Source: Endomychus coccineus (lineage: Eukaryota > Arthropoda > Insecta > Coleoptera > Endomychidae). From it: a DNA stretch of 64,000 nucleotides. The notes under the pieces are model-generated. The model saw only the letters and a program-made list of their open reading frames with translations, had not been told where the DNA came from and searched no databases. The translations under genes and the position numbers were made by a program. Below, in pieces: positions 1 to 12,520 of the stretch. The stretch lies in the NCBI GenBank assembly GCA_958510875.1, contig OY294067.1, positions 192,703,322-192,767,321 of the forward strand, given 5' to 3'. How positions within the stretch are numbered: position 1 is the first letter of the stretch; every line of letters begins with the position of its first letter.

Positions 1-475
1 ATATATTTTGAAAACCGTTTTATTCTATTTCAAGATACCAATATTTTGGTGTTGTTGGCCAATTTTGTCTATTTCACCATCCCAACGATGAATTTTAAGT
101 AAATCTGGCTTCGGAATCTTATTCAGCGACCCAAAAACCCCCTTGGTGCAATTTAAATGCCTAAAACACGTAAATTGCAAAATAACATATTAGGGGTGCA
201 AAATTGACCAATTTTGTCTATTTCACCACCCCAATGATGAATTTCAAGTGAATCTGGCTTCGGAATCGTATTCAGCGACCCAAAAGAGTTTCTTGATGCA
301 TTCAAAATGCCAAAAACACGTAAATTGCAAAATAACATATTAGGAGTGCGAAATTGGCCAATTTTGTCGATTTGACCACCCCTTCGATGTATTGCAAGTG
401 AATCTGGCTATGGATTCGTGTTCAGCGACCAGAAAAACCTCCTAGGTGTACTAGAAATGCCAAAATACCTTTTTT
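1..475. repeat. 150-bp satellite, about 3 units
   Basis: Three diverged copies of a unit that starts at the word CCAATTTTGTC near positions 59, 208 and 358 (spacing 149-150). Each contains ATTCAGCGACC, a run of A or C, and AACACGTAAATTGCAAAATA. The array probably continues to the left of the window. There is no coding capacity. Confidence 0.85.
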
Positions 476-1500
476 TGTAGAAAATACAATTCAAGACTTG
501 GCATGTTCCAAATTTGAGGGAGATTTCGGACTATTTTCGCCCCCAATGGGTGTGGTTAGGGTTACCAAGAGGTTTTAAGGTGTACGAATGATCCTGAGAA
601 CCTCTTGAAGCTAATACAAAAAAAAAATTTCGAACCTACATTTTTTTTTATTATAGCTAAAATCCCGGTTCACAGCCTAGACTATATATATATATTATTA
701 AGAAAGGTCTTTTGAAATAATTATTTATTATGATTTATTATTTATTAATTTGATTCTACCGGCTAGCTTCCTTATTGTATTTTACTTATTTTGAATCTTA
801 TGTTTGTTTTGAATTGAATAATGAACTTTTACCTTTTTATTTTATATGGAATTATATCTGGAATTGAACACAATGTTCTTTGAATATTAAAACTTTTGAT
901 ATTTAAATTTCTATGACTCTAATTTATCTCGGGTATCAATTTTTACAATGTTATGTTCAAATAGATCTATGATCTAACTTCAAAATTATTTACTATTTAT
1001 TTTTGTTTACAAATTTATAATCTACAATCTTTCTTTCAGATTTACAGACAGATAATAATACAATGGAGAAATAATGAATAAACTTACGTTTAGTTTATAT
1101 CCAAGGATATGTTTTAAAATGTAGGCAATGTTCAATTGGCTTGATCTTCTTATTAATTTGATTATTCACTTTAACCGTACACAAATTCTCTGCTATACAC
1201 AATAAACACAGGTAAACTATGGTTACTTCTTCTGAAATCAGGAACTGTTGAAAATTGTTAACTTAGTTTTATTCTTTTTATTAAAGACATAAAACTCTTC
1301 AATGATGGATTGGAACTTTATCGAAGGCTGGCTATCGTTCGATGTTACTTATGAATTGTAGGTTATTGTAACCTTTAAACTTTGTTCGGAGACTTGGAGC
1401 ACTACTTGACTTGTAGAAATTATTTACTAACTTCGGTTACTTCGAACTCCTCGAAGATTGGAACACTTGGGTTCACCGATGTTTATCCAATAAACTGAGG
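476..1500. other. AT-rich intergenic stretch, nothing recognised
   Basis: Low-complexity AT-rich DNA with many stop codons in all frames. I see no gene, RNA or clear transposon end here. Confidence 0.6.
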
Positions 1501-1508
1501 TTATGGAA

Positions 1509-1690
1509 AATTTTGTGAGTTGCAGGAGTACCTTGACTCTTCAGATGGTGATTGCTAACTTTTTTGGTTATGTTAAAAAATTTGTGAGTTGCAGGAGTAC
1601 CTTGACTCTTCAGATGTAATGGCAAATTTTTTTGGTTATGTTGAAATTTTGTGAGTTGCAGGAGTACCTTCACTCCGCAGATGTATTTTC
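1509..1690. repeat. 68-bp tandem repeat, 3 units
   Basis: The phrase TTTGTGAGTTGCAGGAGTAC recurs at about 1511, 1579 and 1647, each time followed by CTTGACTCTTCAGATG or a close variant. The open frame on the minus strand across this block is a by-product of the repeats, not a gene. Confidence 0.85.
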
Positions 1691-1699
1691 AAACTGACT

Positions 1700-2470
1700 T
1701 GGCTTGGCTTCAGATGCCTTTTATAGTTCTTCAAAACCGACGCTACTTGATGTCATAATCCACCTATGTGGTGCTTTCTTAACCTATCGAGAATGCTTTG
1801 ATGATTGTTGCAAACTGACATAAGTTTTACATTGTTACCCGTCTGACGTTTATAATCCGTCTCGACCAATCAGAATTTAGTATTCTATAAATTTTGAATT
1901 ATTGGAGATTTTCAACTTATTTCAAATGATGATGATTCCTTCTTTTTAAATTAATATTGCCTTCATTTTTCCACACACTTTGGTATAAGATAACCTATGA
2001 TAAGGTTATTATTAATATGATTATTCCAATAATTATTATACATTTGACAGTTGTCATTCTTAAAAACTAATACATAATATAATATATCAATAAGATTTCT
2101 TTAACATTATATAACTCAAATTTACTAATCCTAACTTATATCTATAACATTTTTCAATAGTTTGTGCTATATCATGATAGTTTTTGTAATCATTTTAATT
2201 ATGATTTCTGCCTTCGTAACACTGTACGTTTATTCACTCTCACTGAAGTTCTTGTTTAACACTTCTAATTCTAATTACATTGTTGTTTATTATGTTTTAC
2301 ATTGTTTATTATATTATACTAACTATTATTCAACTTTTAATATTGTTTTTAATTCCATATAATATCTTTTTATTAATCTTTTCTGATTTTCAATGTTTGG
2401 TAAGTTCTAATTTTTATCATTTTTATTGTTTAGGAAATGAAATAATAACAATATATATACTTTTTTTTTA
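1700..2470. other. AT-rich intergenic stretch, nothing recognised
   Basis: Very AT-rich. Short hydrophobic open frames on the plus strand (for example 2162-2362 and 2280-2549) have the composition expected from T-rich DNA. No gene is supported. Confidence 0.6.
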
Positions 2471-2479
2471 CATACAAAC

Positions 2480-3960
2480 CTGGTCGGGGCTGCTGCGAGC
2501 TCCGACGACATCGCAGCAGTCGCGCCAGAAAAACATAAAAGGTGGCTAACCGAAGCTACTCCTCCCCACCGATCGGTAAGTAGCTTCAGGTTCCTAAATC
2601 GTGTGCCCTCAGTATTCTGATTGAACTCAGAATGACTGCCTCTTGCATTCGGTCTATCAGGATCTGCGCCGAGTTCTTACAGGCCGGAATAATCTTCAAG
2701 TTTGAACGCAGCGAAGACCGAATTCCGCCCAAAACACCGATGATCAGAACCACTAATACGACCTTGTGGCCTGGGTATAGCGTGCGGAGCTCGAAAAGGA
2801 GATCTTGATATTTTGTCGATTTTTCCTCCTCTTTCAAGACTATGTTCTTCTCTGCCGGAGCGGAGAATTCGATGACATACATAGTCTTGATCAGTTTATC
2901 GAGGAGGACAACGTCAGGCCTATTTGCTTGTATGGACCTGACTGTCGGAAACGGGTAATTCCAGAAGATCTGGCATTTTTCGTTTCCGACACCGGCTCTT
3001 GGTCTATTCCGTACGTGTGATTTAGATGGTAATACAGCACCCGTAGGGTCGCATTATGACAATGGGTGTACGCCGAGGCCGCTTTTGCCGGACATGCCAA
3101 CAGAAGGTAGAAAAGCGTCTCAGGCGTCTTTTGACAGGCCCTGCAGCTGACATCAGAGACCCGCACACCCATCACATTGCGGCGATAGACCAAGGTGTTA
3201 ATTACGCCATCTTCACAAGCTGCAGTGAATCCCTCAGTTTCGGATTTGAGCCCAGCTGACCTCAGGTAGCCGAAGGTCAGCCTAGCTGACAAGTCGAGCG
3301 TTTCGATGTTTCGATAGAAAACCTCGTGTATCGGCTTGTCAACATGCCGCCTGAGCATAAGATCTTGCTCCGCGGCATTTATCTAGGCTTTCAGGCGAGA
3401 AGGTAGGACCTCGAGGTTGCCCTCTAGTCGGCCTTCTCGATTGATCTGAAATTCGAGACTAAGTTCTTCCGCAGCTTTTTGTGCTGCCTTAACGTTAAAT
3501 GACCCTACTCCGGCCAATTCGTGACTTTCAACAAGGCACAGGAGGGGGTTCGAGCTCCTGAGAACTTCACAAGCTATACTCAGAACCACACATCGCCTAC
3601 TTCCTTGCGGTAGTTAATCCAGGCCATGGAAAGGTTGCGCTTGTAGAGTATGGAGTCCTGAGTGATAGATCTATCTATCACCAGGTTCTCCCGGTAACTC
3701 CCATGCCTTTCTTTGCCCCACGCTGCTCGCTTATGTTATTAATTACCGGACCGATCGATTTCAACAACCTAGCAATAAGTACGTGTAAATAATTTGTAGC
3801 AGGTGTTGAGACAAGTGATCGGCCGGTAGTTCTTGAGATCAGACAAGTCTTCACTCTTTGGAAGTAGCACAGTGTACTCCTCTACAGCCCAGCTTGGAAT
3901 ATGCCGCCCCTCTTTGAGCCAATTTTAGAACACTATTAAGTCGTTAGCTTCTTGAATTTT
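2480..3960 (-). mobile_element. R2-superfamily non-LTR retrotransposon relic (RT plus restriction-like endonuclease)
   Basis: Reading on the minus strand from 3960 downward, the translation carries a reverse-transcriptase start (PKSEDLSDLKNYRPITCLNT, about 3850-3790), then ITQDSILYKRNLSMAWINYR (about 3665-3605), both typical of the R2/R4/NeSL type. The catalytic middle of the RT is missing. After the gap come a Cys-rich segment (SCRACQKTPETLFYLLLAC, about 3140-3085) and a PD-(D/E)XK nuclease region (RPDVVLLDKLIKTMYVIEFS, about 2930-2870) with its PD and E residues. Multiple stops and frame changes make it dead. The 3' side ends near a T-rich tract at 2461-2475, which would be the A-tail on the minus strand. 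A 5'-truncated, internally deleted copy. Confidence 0.8.
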
Positions 3961-5385
3961 CTAGAAAGTAGAAAGAACAAAGAACTGTATCACCAAGATC
4001 ACTCAAAGATTTGACAGGTTAAGTTGATCGGAACTCGGGAACTACACTTTCAAATAAATGTCACTTTTCTTGACAGTAGGTACACGATTAGCCACGGCGA
4101 ATTACGAGTGCCAATATCGGAGATCTCTCTATTCAATCTTTATTTCTTCACACGATTGCTGGGAAGCTAGATGACAGTATGGTGGGAGAGAGACATGTTC
4201 GCGATACTCAAAAATGACTTTAGCTTATTCTAGTATATCCGAGTTCGTTGGTTAACACTGTCTATAATAGACAACACATAGTCCCCCAAGAAGACAGGTA
4301 ATTTTTACATGACAGGCAACTGATTCATTGACAGTCACATTATGTTCGTGACAGTCAAATAAGCTTCACATGACATGAAGTATAATTTTACGTCTTTCCA
4401 CGCATTTAGCTGTTTCTACTAATTTGAACTATATGTCTTGAAATTCGGCGATTCACATTGAGGCGGCTGAGCTGAAGCCTTATTCTTCTACAGTACGGAC
4501 ATTAGCTGTTACTGCGGGCGTAGCTCGCGGACAACAGCTAGTTACTAATTCAAATGTAAAAATATGTAATGAACATAATATGAAAAATTCCCAAAGAGAA
4601 TCCATAGAAGTTTTGAAGCATATTGAAGAAAACAATATTTCTATATTCTATGACGCAACTCGATATCTATCTCCGATTATTAATAATTTTGTAAATTTTG
4701 GGATTGCATCAGATTTAGCATTTCTTCATACCCATGTGAGTATCTGCAAGCCCTATATTGTGTTTGCTGAATATGTGATAATATTTACCCTCTTTTGCAA
4801 CATTGAATAAAAACTTTGGAATTTGGTTGCACGTCCATGTTTGCATCAACCAGCTATATTCCTACCTCTCCTCAAAATTCCCAAGAAAATCTATATTGCT
4901 TGATCAAATTATGAATTATCAGTACTGTCTAGATCTCTGCGGAATTAACAAGCCAAGTGGTATCAGTCATTCGGTTCTATTGCATGCTTATTTCTTATAT
5001 TAAAGCATTTCTCGTGGTCAACTGTAGTTGTTCTGACTTTTTAATTAATAAATTAAAGCAATGAATATTTTTAGTGTTTATTATTGGATCATTTTGACAA
5101 GCTATTTTTTTTACACAGTTAACTTAGTTTCTATAATTTATTGATACTTTCTTTCTACATCTATGACTTGATGAGAAGTGAAAACAATGATTAAGATGAT
5201 AAACAATAGAGTTGTTACATATTTCACACTACTCCTCAATATTGCAAAGATTACATATTGTATACCAAAGAAATCTGCCAATTACACGTAATATCGAAAT
5301 GGAATTACATCACAGAATAATGTTACAACAAAGATAAATTTTACAAAGCAAGTAATAATTAGTATACAATATTATAGTTTTTTTA
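3961..5385. other. Gene-poor stretch
   Basis: No recognisable product. A 76-codon frame with an ATG at 4580 and a 66-codon frame at 4803 on the plus strand have no motif, no clear promoter and AT-driven composition. They are not called as genes. Confidence 0.5.
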
Positions 5386-5389
5386 ACAA

Positions 5390-5757
5390 ACATTTACTTT
5401 CATTAAGTTGCGCAAGTAAACAAAATTTTGATATCAAGCGCTTTTGTGAGTACATTAGCTCGTTGTTTGTTTATTCGGATGTATTCTAAAATGACAGTTC
5501 CATATTCTACTTTTTCCCTAATGAAATGGTACATTATATATGTTTGTTATTTTCACCATTCTTAGCTATACAAATACAGGAAATATTGTCTTCATAGATT
5601 AAAATAGGTTCATTAGAAGGAAGAACGTCTTTCAGGATTCCATTGATAAACAGTGATTCGCTAATTGTAGTTTTAAGAGCCTACTAAAATAATTTAGCGC
5701 AAAACAAATGTCAGGATGTGAAACTATCATTAGATCCATCAAGCAACCGATCAGTGG
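5390..5757 (-). mobile_element. Ty1/copia relic, RNase H end (3' part)
   Basis: The minus strand encodes LIGCLMDLMIVSHPDICFAL, then in broken frames EDNISCICIAKN, and a tail related to ANVLTKALDIK. These are the end of the copia reverse transcriptase and its RNase H domain. It continues, across the inserted Foldback element, the copia piece at 7751-8000. Stops and frameshifts are present. Confidence 0.75.
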
Positions 5758-7750
5758 ACGTCCCCAAAGCTAGCAGAGCCATTTCAAATAAATGAGGACA
5801 AAAATACATCATAATTGTAGGCTATTTATTGGCTTTTTTGAGACACAACTATAAATTTTTAGACAGAATTAAAAACGAAACAAACTGAGGCTCTGCTGGC
5901 TTAAAATAAGCTACCTAAAAATTCCTGCTTGTGGAAGATAATTCGCATGCCAAAATTATAAGCACTTTATAAGCTCTTCAAATATGACAAGAAAAATTCA
6001 TTTTATCCCAGCAAACTGAGTGTTACTTCTATGGCCTCGGTTGAGATGAACTGTAGGTCAGCATGGGATCAAAAAATTTCATGAAAATAGAAAATTGTTA
6101 CATAGGAATTATAGGCTATTTATAGGCTTTTCTTTGACACAACTACACATTTTCAGGCACAATTTTCTTTAAGCCTAGGCTCTGCTGACCTAAGATAGGC
6201 TAGCAGAGCCACCTAAAAATTCACGATTGAGGAAAGTAATTTGGGTGCTAAAATTATAGGCACTGTATAGGCTCTTCAAATATGACAGGAACAATTTATT
6301 TTATTCTAGCAAACTGTGTTCCTTCTATGGCCTCGGTTCAGATGAGCTGTAGGTCAGCATGATACCATAAGATTTCATGAAAATATAAAATAGTTACATA
6401 GGAATCATAGGCACTTTATAGGCTCTTCAAATATGACAAGAAAAATTCATCTTATCTTAGCAAACAGAGTATTCCTTCTATGGCATCAGTTGAGATGAAC
6501 AGTAAGTCAGCATGAGATCAAAAATTTCATGAAAATAGAAAATAGTACTTACATATATAGGCTATTCATCGGTTTTTTTGGACACAACTACAAATTTTCA
6601 GGCAAAATTTTTTTAACCCGAGGCTCTGCTGGCTTTATATAAGCTAGGAGGGCTACGTACAAACGTGTCCCATATTTATAGTCTCTTCACAGGCTCTACG
6701 AAAATGACGAGAAATATGATTTTTATCGTAACAAACTTATGTTTTTTGAAATTTTATTAGTTTGGTTGTATTCTACATGATTGCCATTTTGATGAGGTTG
6801 AGATCCAACAATCTAATCATGGATATGGATTTCGGTCAGGAAACAATATTATTGTATATTAATTCTTAGCAGTTGAGCTGTGAGGAAGAATAGAAATAAT
6901 CATGCACGAATTATGGGATACGGGAATAACAATTTTTGTGAAAATTTGAACTGCAATTCTAATGTTTAACTAATATCACATTGACAAATCTTACTTACTA
7001 TATTGGAACAGTTTTTACAAGAATTGACAACAAATAACTTTCCTCAAACGTGAATTTTGAGGTGGGTCTGCTAGCTTATCTTAGGTCAGCAGAGCCCAGG
7101 CTCAAAAAAATTGTGCCTGAAAATGTGTAGTTGTGTCCAAAAAAAGCCTATAAATAGCCTATAATTACTATGTGACCATTTTCTATTTTCATGAAATTTT
7201 ATTATCTCATGCCGACCAACAGTTCATCTCAACCAAGTGCCTATAATGTTAGCACCCGAATTATTCCCTTCAAACGTAAGTTGTTAGGTGGTTCTGCTAG
7301 CCAATCTTAAATCAGCAGAGCCTATGCTTCAAAAAATTATGCCCGAATATTTGTAGTTGTGTCCAAAAAAAGCCTGTGAATAGAATATAATCCCTATGTA
7401 ACCATTTTCTATTTTCATGAAATTTTATGATCTCTTGCTGACCTACAGTTCATCTCAACCGGGGCCATAGAAGGAACACTTAGTTTGCTAAGATAAAATG
7501 AATTTTTTTTTTCATAATTGGAAAACCTATAAAGTGCCTATAATTTCGGCATCCGAATTAGTTTCCTCAAACTTGAATTTTCAGGTGGCTCTGCTAGCCT
7601 ATCTCAGGTCAGCAGAGCCTCGGTTTTTTTTTGTAATTATGACTAAAAATTTATAGTTGTGTCTGAAAAAAGCCTATAAATAGCCTATAATTATGATATA
7701 TATATATTTTTTTAATTTTCCTGAAATGGCTCTGCTAGCTTTGGGGACGT
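5758..7750. mobile_element. Foldback-type element, 1993 bp
   Basis: The first 29 bases (5758-5786, beginning ACGTCCCCAAAGC) are the exact reverse complement of the last 29 (7722-7750). Inside, subunits with GGCTATTTATAGGCTTTT and GGCTCTGCTG occur about three times in forward orientation (5.8-6.65 kb) and three times inverted (7.05-7.72 kb), so the whole element can fold into a long hairpin. No transposase is encoded. It interrupts a copia frame between codons for Tyr-Arg and Leu-Ile-Gly. The flanks on the minus strand, TAACTAATC and CCACTGATC, look like a decayed 9-bp duplication of CAACTGATC, the target length known for FB elements. Confidence 0.85.
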
Positions 7751-8000
7751 GATTAGTTACCGATAGGATTCGTCAGTTCTGTCTTCCTCTGACATAGCTT
7801 TAGTTCAGTTAAATATTTGTCTCAATAGGTGTACTTACTCCCGTTGCAATCTTGTATTTGAAATTTTTGAAATTTTTGCGGTAATTTTATGATATTTTTC
7901 ACTCTATCGGGTTCAATTTCCAAACCCAAAAATATCTTGACCATTCCTAAATCTACCATATCAAAATTTCCGTCCAATTTCAATTAAAAATTATCAATTT
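7751..8000 (-). mobile_element. Ty1/copia relic, reverse transcriptase C-terminal part
   Basis: The minus strand encodes FDMVDLGMVKIFLGLEIE, the conserved segment after the copia YVDD box, followed by a decayed DCN motif and ESYR. It lies upstream in reading direction of 5390-5757, and the break between them is exactly the Foldback insertion. A CAA to TAA change in the target duplication is visible. Confidence 0.8.
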
Positions 8001-8349
8001 CAGAAGTACTGTTACTAATTAATTAAACAATAAAGTTTAAATGTTGCAGCTTAAAATAATGAATTATGTAATGAGCGACGAAAATCTTCTTTTTGTATAA
8101 CTGTCAGAAGAACTTGACATTTCTGCATCTCTATTGATGCGTAGGTAAATGTTTACTTTTTTTCACCCTGAAAAAAAGACTTTTTTTCACTGCCAAAATA
8201 ATTCACAAAATAAACATGGAATATTACTTTTTGAGGGATTTATTTTCAACATAGTCAATTATTAATTGATTATTTATCATAAAACAATTTCATTTATTGG
8301 AATAATAATTGATGTGAAGTTTGAACAATTACTTCCAACATAAATTCCC

Positions 8350-9505
8350 GAAGATGTTCCATGTTGCTGCTGATCAGAAACGTTAGATATTTCTTGAAGA
8401 GTTGACTCCACAATTTTTTCAGATATTTTAATTTATTGAAGAAGATGGACAATTCAATATTTTGTTAGAAATCTCAATTTTGTTATTCAAACTATCTTCT
8501 ATATATGCTCCTGCTATGGAGGCAGATTTCCAGCCAACGTGACGATTTATGGATGTAATAATGCCCCCTGCATTGGCCAGAAGAGTTACAGAGCTTCTCC
8601 TGAAACAGTGACCTATGTAGCTCTTATACATGTCTTTTCCAAGCCATTTTGCAATCAAGCTAGGAATTTCTCCTATTTTATTTATCACCACATGTTGGTT
8701 AATACATTTTCCCCTCGAATATTTGAAAATAATCTGTTACTTTTTGTATGAGGTGGCCGTAGTGCTCTATACTTGCGGTATATCTCAATATAATCAGAAT
8801 TTGAAGCAGTAAACAATCTTGCGCAATAGGTCTTCGTATCAGGTATTTTAACAATCAATATAGATCCAGCGTGTTCAATGGCATCAATAGTTATATGTAA
8901 TAATTCTTCACTTCGACAAGCTGATACCCAAAATTAGGACAACCTTACAAATAAAAAATATTGAAATTACAACTAATCCTACAAAATTATGATTATATCT
9001 GTACCTTATGAAGTAAATTTGTTCCGTTATCAGCATCTTGAATAAATTTATTGATATCATCCCTTGATAAAACTTTAGATTTCTTTCCTCCGTATCCGAC
9101 GCTTTTTTTCTTAATGAGCGGGACCAATTTTGAAAACTTCCTTATATCAATATTTTCCTCAACATTCAATGTACTTTTCAACATTGAGTAAACACTCCAT
9201 AACGTAGGAGGTTTTATTATTTTGGATTTTTCCTCAAAATAGCAAAAATGTTTCTTGTCGCACCATTCACGAAATTTGTCATATGTTTTCTCATATACTA
9301 ACTTGAATTTGGCCGGTAACATATTAGATACTATTGCATTTGCTTCCTCAAACATATGATGAGGTATCACTACCACTATCATAATCAACATCCATCTTGT
9401 TGAAAATAACTTGAAATTGAAGCAACTACGAGCAAACACAGTAAAACAGTCAAACACGTGGCGTTCCAACAAACCGTTTCTATAGTAACGACACAGAAAG
9501 ACCAC
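8350..9505 (-). pseudogene. Crypton-like tyrosine recombinase relic
   Basis: Two main open parts on the minus strand. The first (9505-8993, sensible Met near 9385) has an N-terminal core-binding region with LVYEKTYDKFREWCDKKH. The second (about 8910-8428) has the catalytic half: the first Arg box ACRSEELL (about 8905), the HxxR box HCFRRSS (about 8600), the His/Trp box HVGWKS (about 8550) and the nucleophile region GAYIEDS (about 8520). All catalytic positions of a tyrosine recombinase can be seen, but there are an in-frame stop before the Arg box and a frameshift near 8705. A GT near 8998 and an AG near 8945 could be a small intron. The gene lies inside the copia relic, so it probably came with its own insertion. 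Confidence 0.75.
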
Positions 9506-9744
9506 TGGATGCTGTGAAATTATACTGGAAGTATTTATTTTTAATATATTTCAGACGATGTAAATTCGCATTCACAGTTGTACAAAAAATGTTGTTTGTA
9601 TTTCGTGAATAAAATTCATGTTTTCATGGCACATTCGAGAGAATTTTCGACCCTGATCTGCGGTCTCGGCCAAAAATTAACACTCTCATGTGCCATTAAA
9701 AAAACACTCATTTTACGCACTTAATACAAAAATAACTATTTTAC

Positions 9745-11470
9745 ATTAACTCGTCAAATTTCTCATACCAATTCTTAGGAGATTGTTTTAGTCCATAAAT
9801 GGAGCGGTTCAACTTGCAAACAAATTTCTGTTCGGCTAGCTCTTCAGCCAGATTCATAAAAATGTTCTCCTTTAGGTCTCCATGTAAGAATGCTGTCTTT
9901 ACATCCATTTGCACCATCTCGTAGTCGAATTCGTCCAGAGTTCCCAGAGATGTTCATCTTCTTATCCTCGAATTTTCTTCCTTGTTTTAGGAACATTTGA
10001 AACCCATTCAGCAGCACTAAATGCATAATACGCTGATATTTCCTAATCTTTAAGCCAATAGGGAGGTTTTCTGTCACGTTTTTCAGATAAATTTTCTTTT
10101 CTCCTTCCTCCATATTATCGTCATTTCTTGTATCGTTTCCACAGAGTTCTTCTGAAGCAATTTCATTTTGTTCTCTGTCAGTTGTTTCAGGTGTTAATGC
10201 TGGATTTTTCACAGCCTGAATTTCATCAAAAACCACATGTCCAGAACGAATAATTTTTCTTGTATCTGAGTTCCACAAACGAAAATCATTCATACTGTAC
10301 CCAACAAAAACCAATGTTTTTGATTTTTTCAACATTTTCCGGCATGAATTTCGGATGGTATCAAAGAATAGGCAGGATATACGAAGGTTTTCAGCTTTGC
10401 ATAGTTTTTCATCCAACCACCTTTCTGCTGGTATTACGTTGTCAATATTTGGATTTCGATTAATTATATATGGAGCTGTGTAAATGGCTTCATCCCATAA
10501 TTGATGGTCAAGAAAATATCCAGCGATTAATCTTCTAGCTTTTCCAACAAGAGATCTATTCAGTTTTTCGCTTTTACCGTTCTGAAATAATCAATAGGGA
10601 ACTGTAATTTCTATCGTAATTTCTTGTACTTGTAATTCAAGTAACTCGTTATTCATATATTCCGTACCGTTATCGCATCTAAATCGAGAAATTTCAGAAT
10701 TAAATTGAGCAGTTACCCTATTCACAAATTCTTTGAAACATTCAGGTACTTCTGACTTGCATTTTAGTAAAAAGGTATGAGTAGATGTTGAAAAATCGTC
10801 ATGGAACGTCAAAATATAGCGTTTGCCATCATGAGTCGGGGGAGTTATTGGTTCGCATAGGTCAGAATGAATCAATTCTAATAGCCATTAGTTTTTCCAT
10901 CATATTTAGTACAATAGTCTTTTGTTTGTCTACCTTTGATGCAAGGTTCACAAAGAACTTCCTCATTCTTATCAGAATTTTTATCAATGCACCCTTTTTC
11001 AAACATCATTTTCAATTTACCATCGAATGTATGACCTTACCTACGGTGCCAAAGCAAACTATCATTTGTTACTGAATAAGCCCTGATAGCTGCACTGTGA
11101 CTGATAATAATATCTTTTATTTCGAATTTGATTGTAAACATGGAACCTCCCTTCATACCTTCCAAGAAAGACCTTCTTCCCTTTAGTACAAAAACCTTAG
11201 AATCTCTGAAAATTATTTCTAAGTCTGCCCTTTCCATTTTGGGGTACAGACAGAAGGCTGCACCTTAAATTTGGAACATACGATACATTTGTAAGCTTAC
11301 ATGCTGTCGTCCGTGGTGAACCTCCCTTGAGGGCCTGTAGAGACTGTCATTTTGCCACTCGGACGTTGATTGTAGTCTCGAGCTCTGCAACATCTGTCAG
11401 ATACTTGTTGTCACTGATAAGATGATCACTTGCACCAGAATCGACTCAATACTCAATCGTCGGAGAATGT
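9745..11470 (-). mobile_element. Ty1/copia relic, protease-integrase-RT start (5' part)
   Basis: On the minus strand, in order: a retropepsin start VDSGASDHLISDNKYL (about 11445-11395), the pre-integrase word LLWHRR (11055-11037), integrase core segments HSDLCEPITPPTHDGKRYIL and RFRCDNGTEYMNNELL with D and D residues (10870-10640), the integrase C-terminal region (10416-9844), and the RT opening YGLKQSPKNWYEKFDEL (about 9800-9745). Stops and frameshifts separate the blocks. This is the 5' half of the same element whose 3' half lies at 7751-8000 and 5390-5757, with the Crypton-like insert between. Confidence 0.85.
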
Positions 11471-11649
11471 CCATTTTCTACCAGTTCTTCTGCAATTTTC
11501 AAGTTTTCTGAAATACAACAGTAGATGAACTGGGCTACCACGGGCGCAGGATATCCGGTCTCCACTTCCGGTCTATCTGTCGATGTGCATCCGGTGTGAG
11601 CGTGTCCTTATCAGTTTGAACGGATGTAGGTGATAAGGATTTTATTTGT

Positions 11650-11730
11650 AAAGAGTATACAGGATGTGTATAAAAAGTGTGTCACATGAGAGAGTATACA
11701 GGGTGTGTATAAAAAGTGTGTCACATGTAC
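11650..11730. repeat. Short direct repeat, 2 units of about 42 bp
   Basis: The phrase GTGTATAAAAAGTGTGTCAC occurs twice, 42 bases apart, each time preceded by TATACAGG. Unrelated in sequence to the minisatellite that follows. Confidence 0.8.
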
Positions 11731-11749
11731 AGGATCACGTGACTATCAC

Positions 11750-12520
11750 ATGACAGCGGCCATGGCGGACCTAAGGTACCGATTGCTTCGTGAAGATGTC
11801 GCCACTAAGTGACAGCTGTCATGGCGGACCTAAGGTACAGATTGCTTCGTGCAGATGTCGCCACCAAGTGACAGCTGTCATGGCGGACCTAAGGTACAGA
11901 TTGCTTCGTGCAGATGGCGCCACCAAGTGACAGCTGTCATGGCGGCCCAAAGGTACAGAATGCTTCGTGCAGATGTCACCACCGAGTGACAGCTGTCATT
12001 GCGGACCTGAGGTACAGATTGCTTCGTGCAGATGTCGCCACCAAGTGACAGCTGTCATGACGATCCAAAGGTACATGCTAATTCGTGAAGATGTCGCCAC
12101 CACATGACAGCTGTCATGGCGGACCTAAGGTACAGATTGCTTCGTGAAGATGTCACCACCACGTGACAGCTGTCATGGCGGAGCAAAGGTACAGGCTGCT
12201 TCATGGAGATGTCGCCACCACATGACATCTGTCATGGCTGACCAAGGGTACAGGTTGCTTCGTGTAGGTGTCACCACCACGTGACAGCTGTCATGGTGGG
12301 CTAAAGGTACAGGCTGCTTCGTGTAGGTGTCACCACCACGTGACAGCTGTCATGGTGAGCTAAAGGTACAGGCTGCTTCGTGTAGGTGTCACCACCACGT
12401 GACAGCTGTCATGGCGGACTGAAGGTACAGGCTGCTTCGTGTAGGTGTTATCACCACGTGACACCTGTCATGGCGGACTAAAGGTACAGGCTGCTTCGTG
12501 TAGGTGGCGCCACCAGTTCG
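11750..12520. repeat. 59-60 bp minisatellite with a 12-bp palindrome in most units
   Basis: About 13 units. A typical unit reads TGACAGCTGTCATGGCGGAC, then AAGGTACAG, TTGCTTCGTG and GATGTCGCCACCA. TGACAGCTGTCA is its own reverse complement and holds an E-box (CAGCTG); later units read CCACGTGACAGCTGTCA, adding a CACGTG box. Later units change gradually, which suggests stepwise growth. Open frames inside are repeat artefacts. Confidence 0.9.

Noticed and set aside
4580..4810. 76-codon frame with ATG
   Set aside because: No motif, no poly(A) signal placement, AT-driven composition, between transposon remains.
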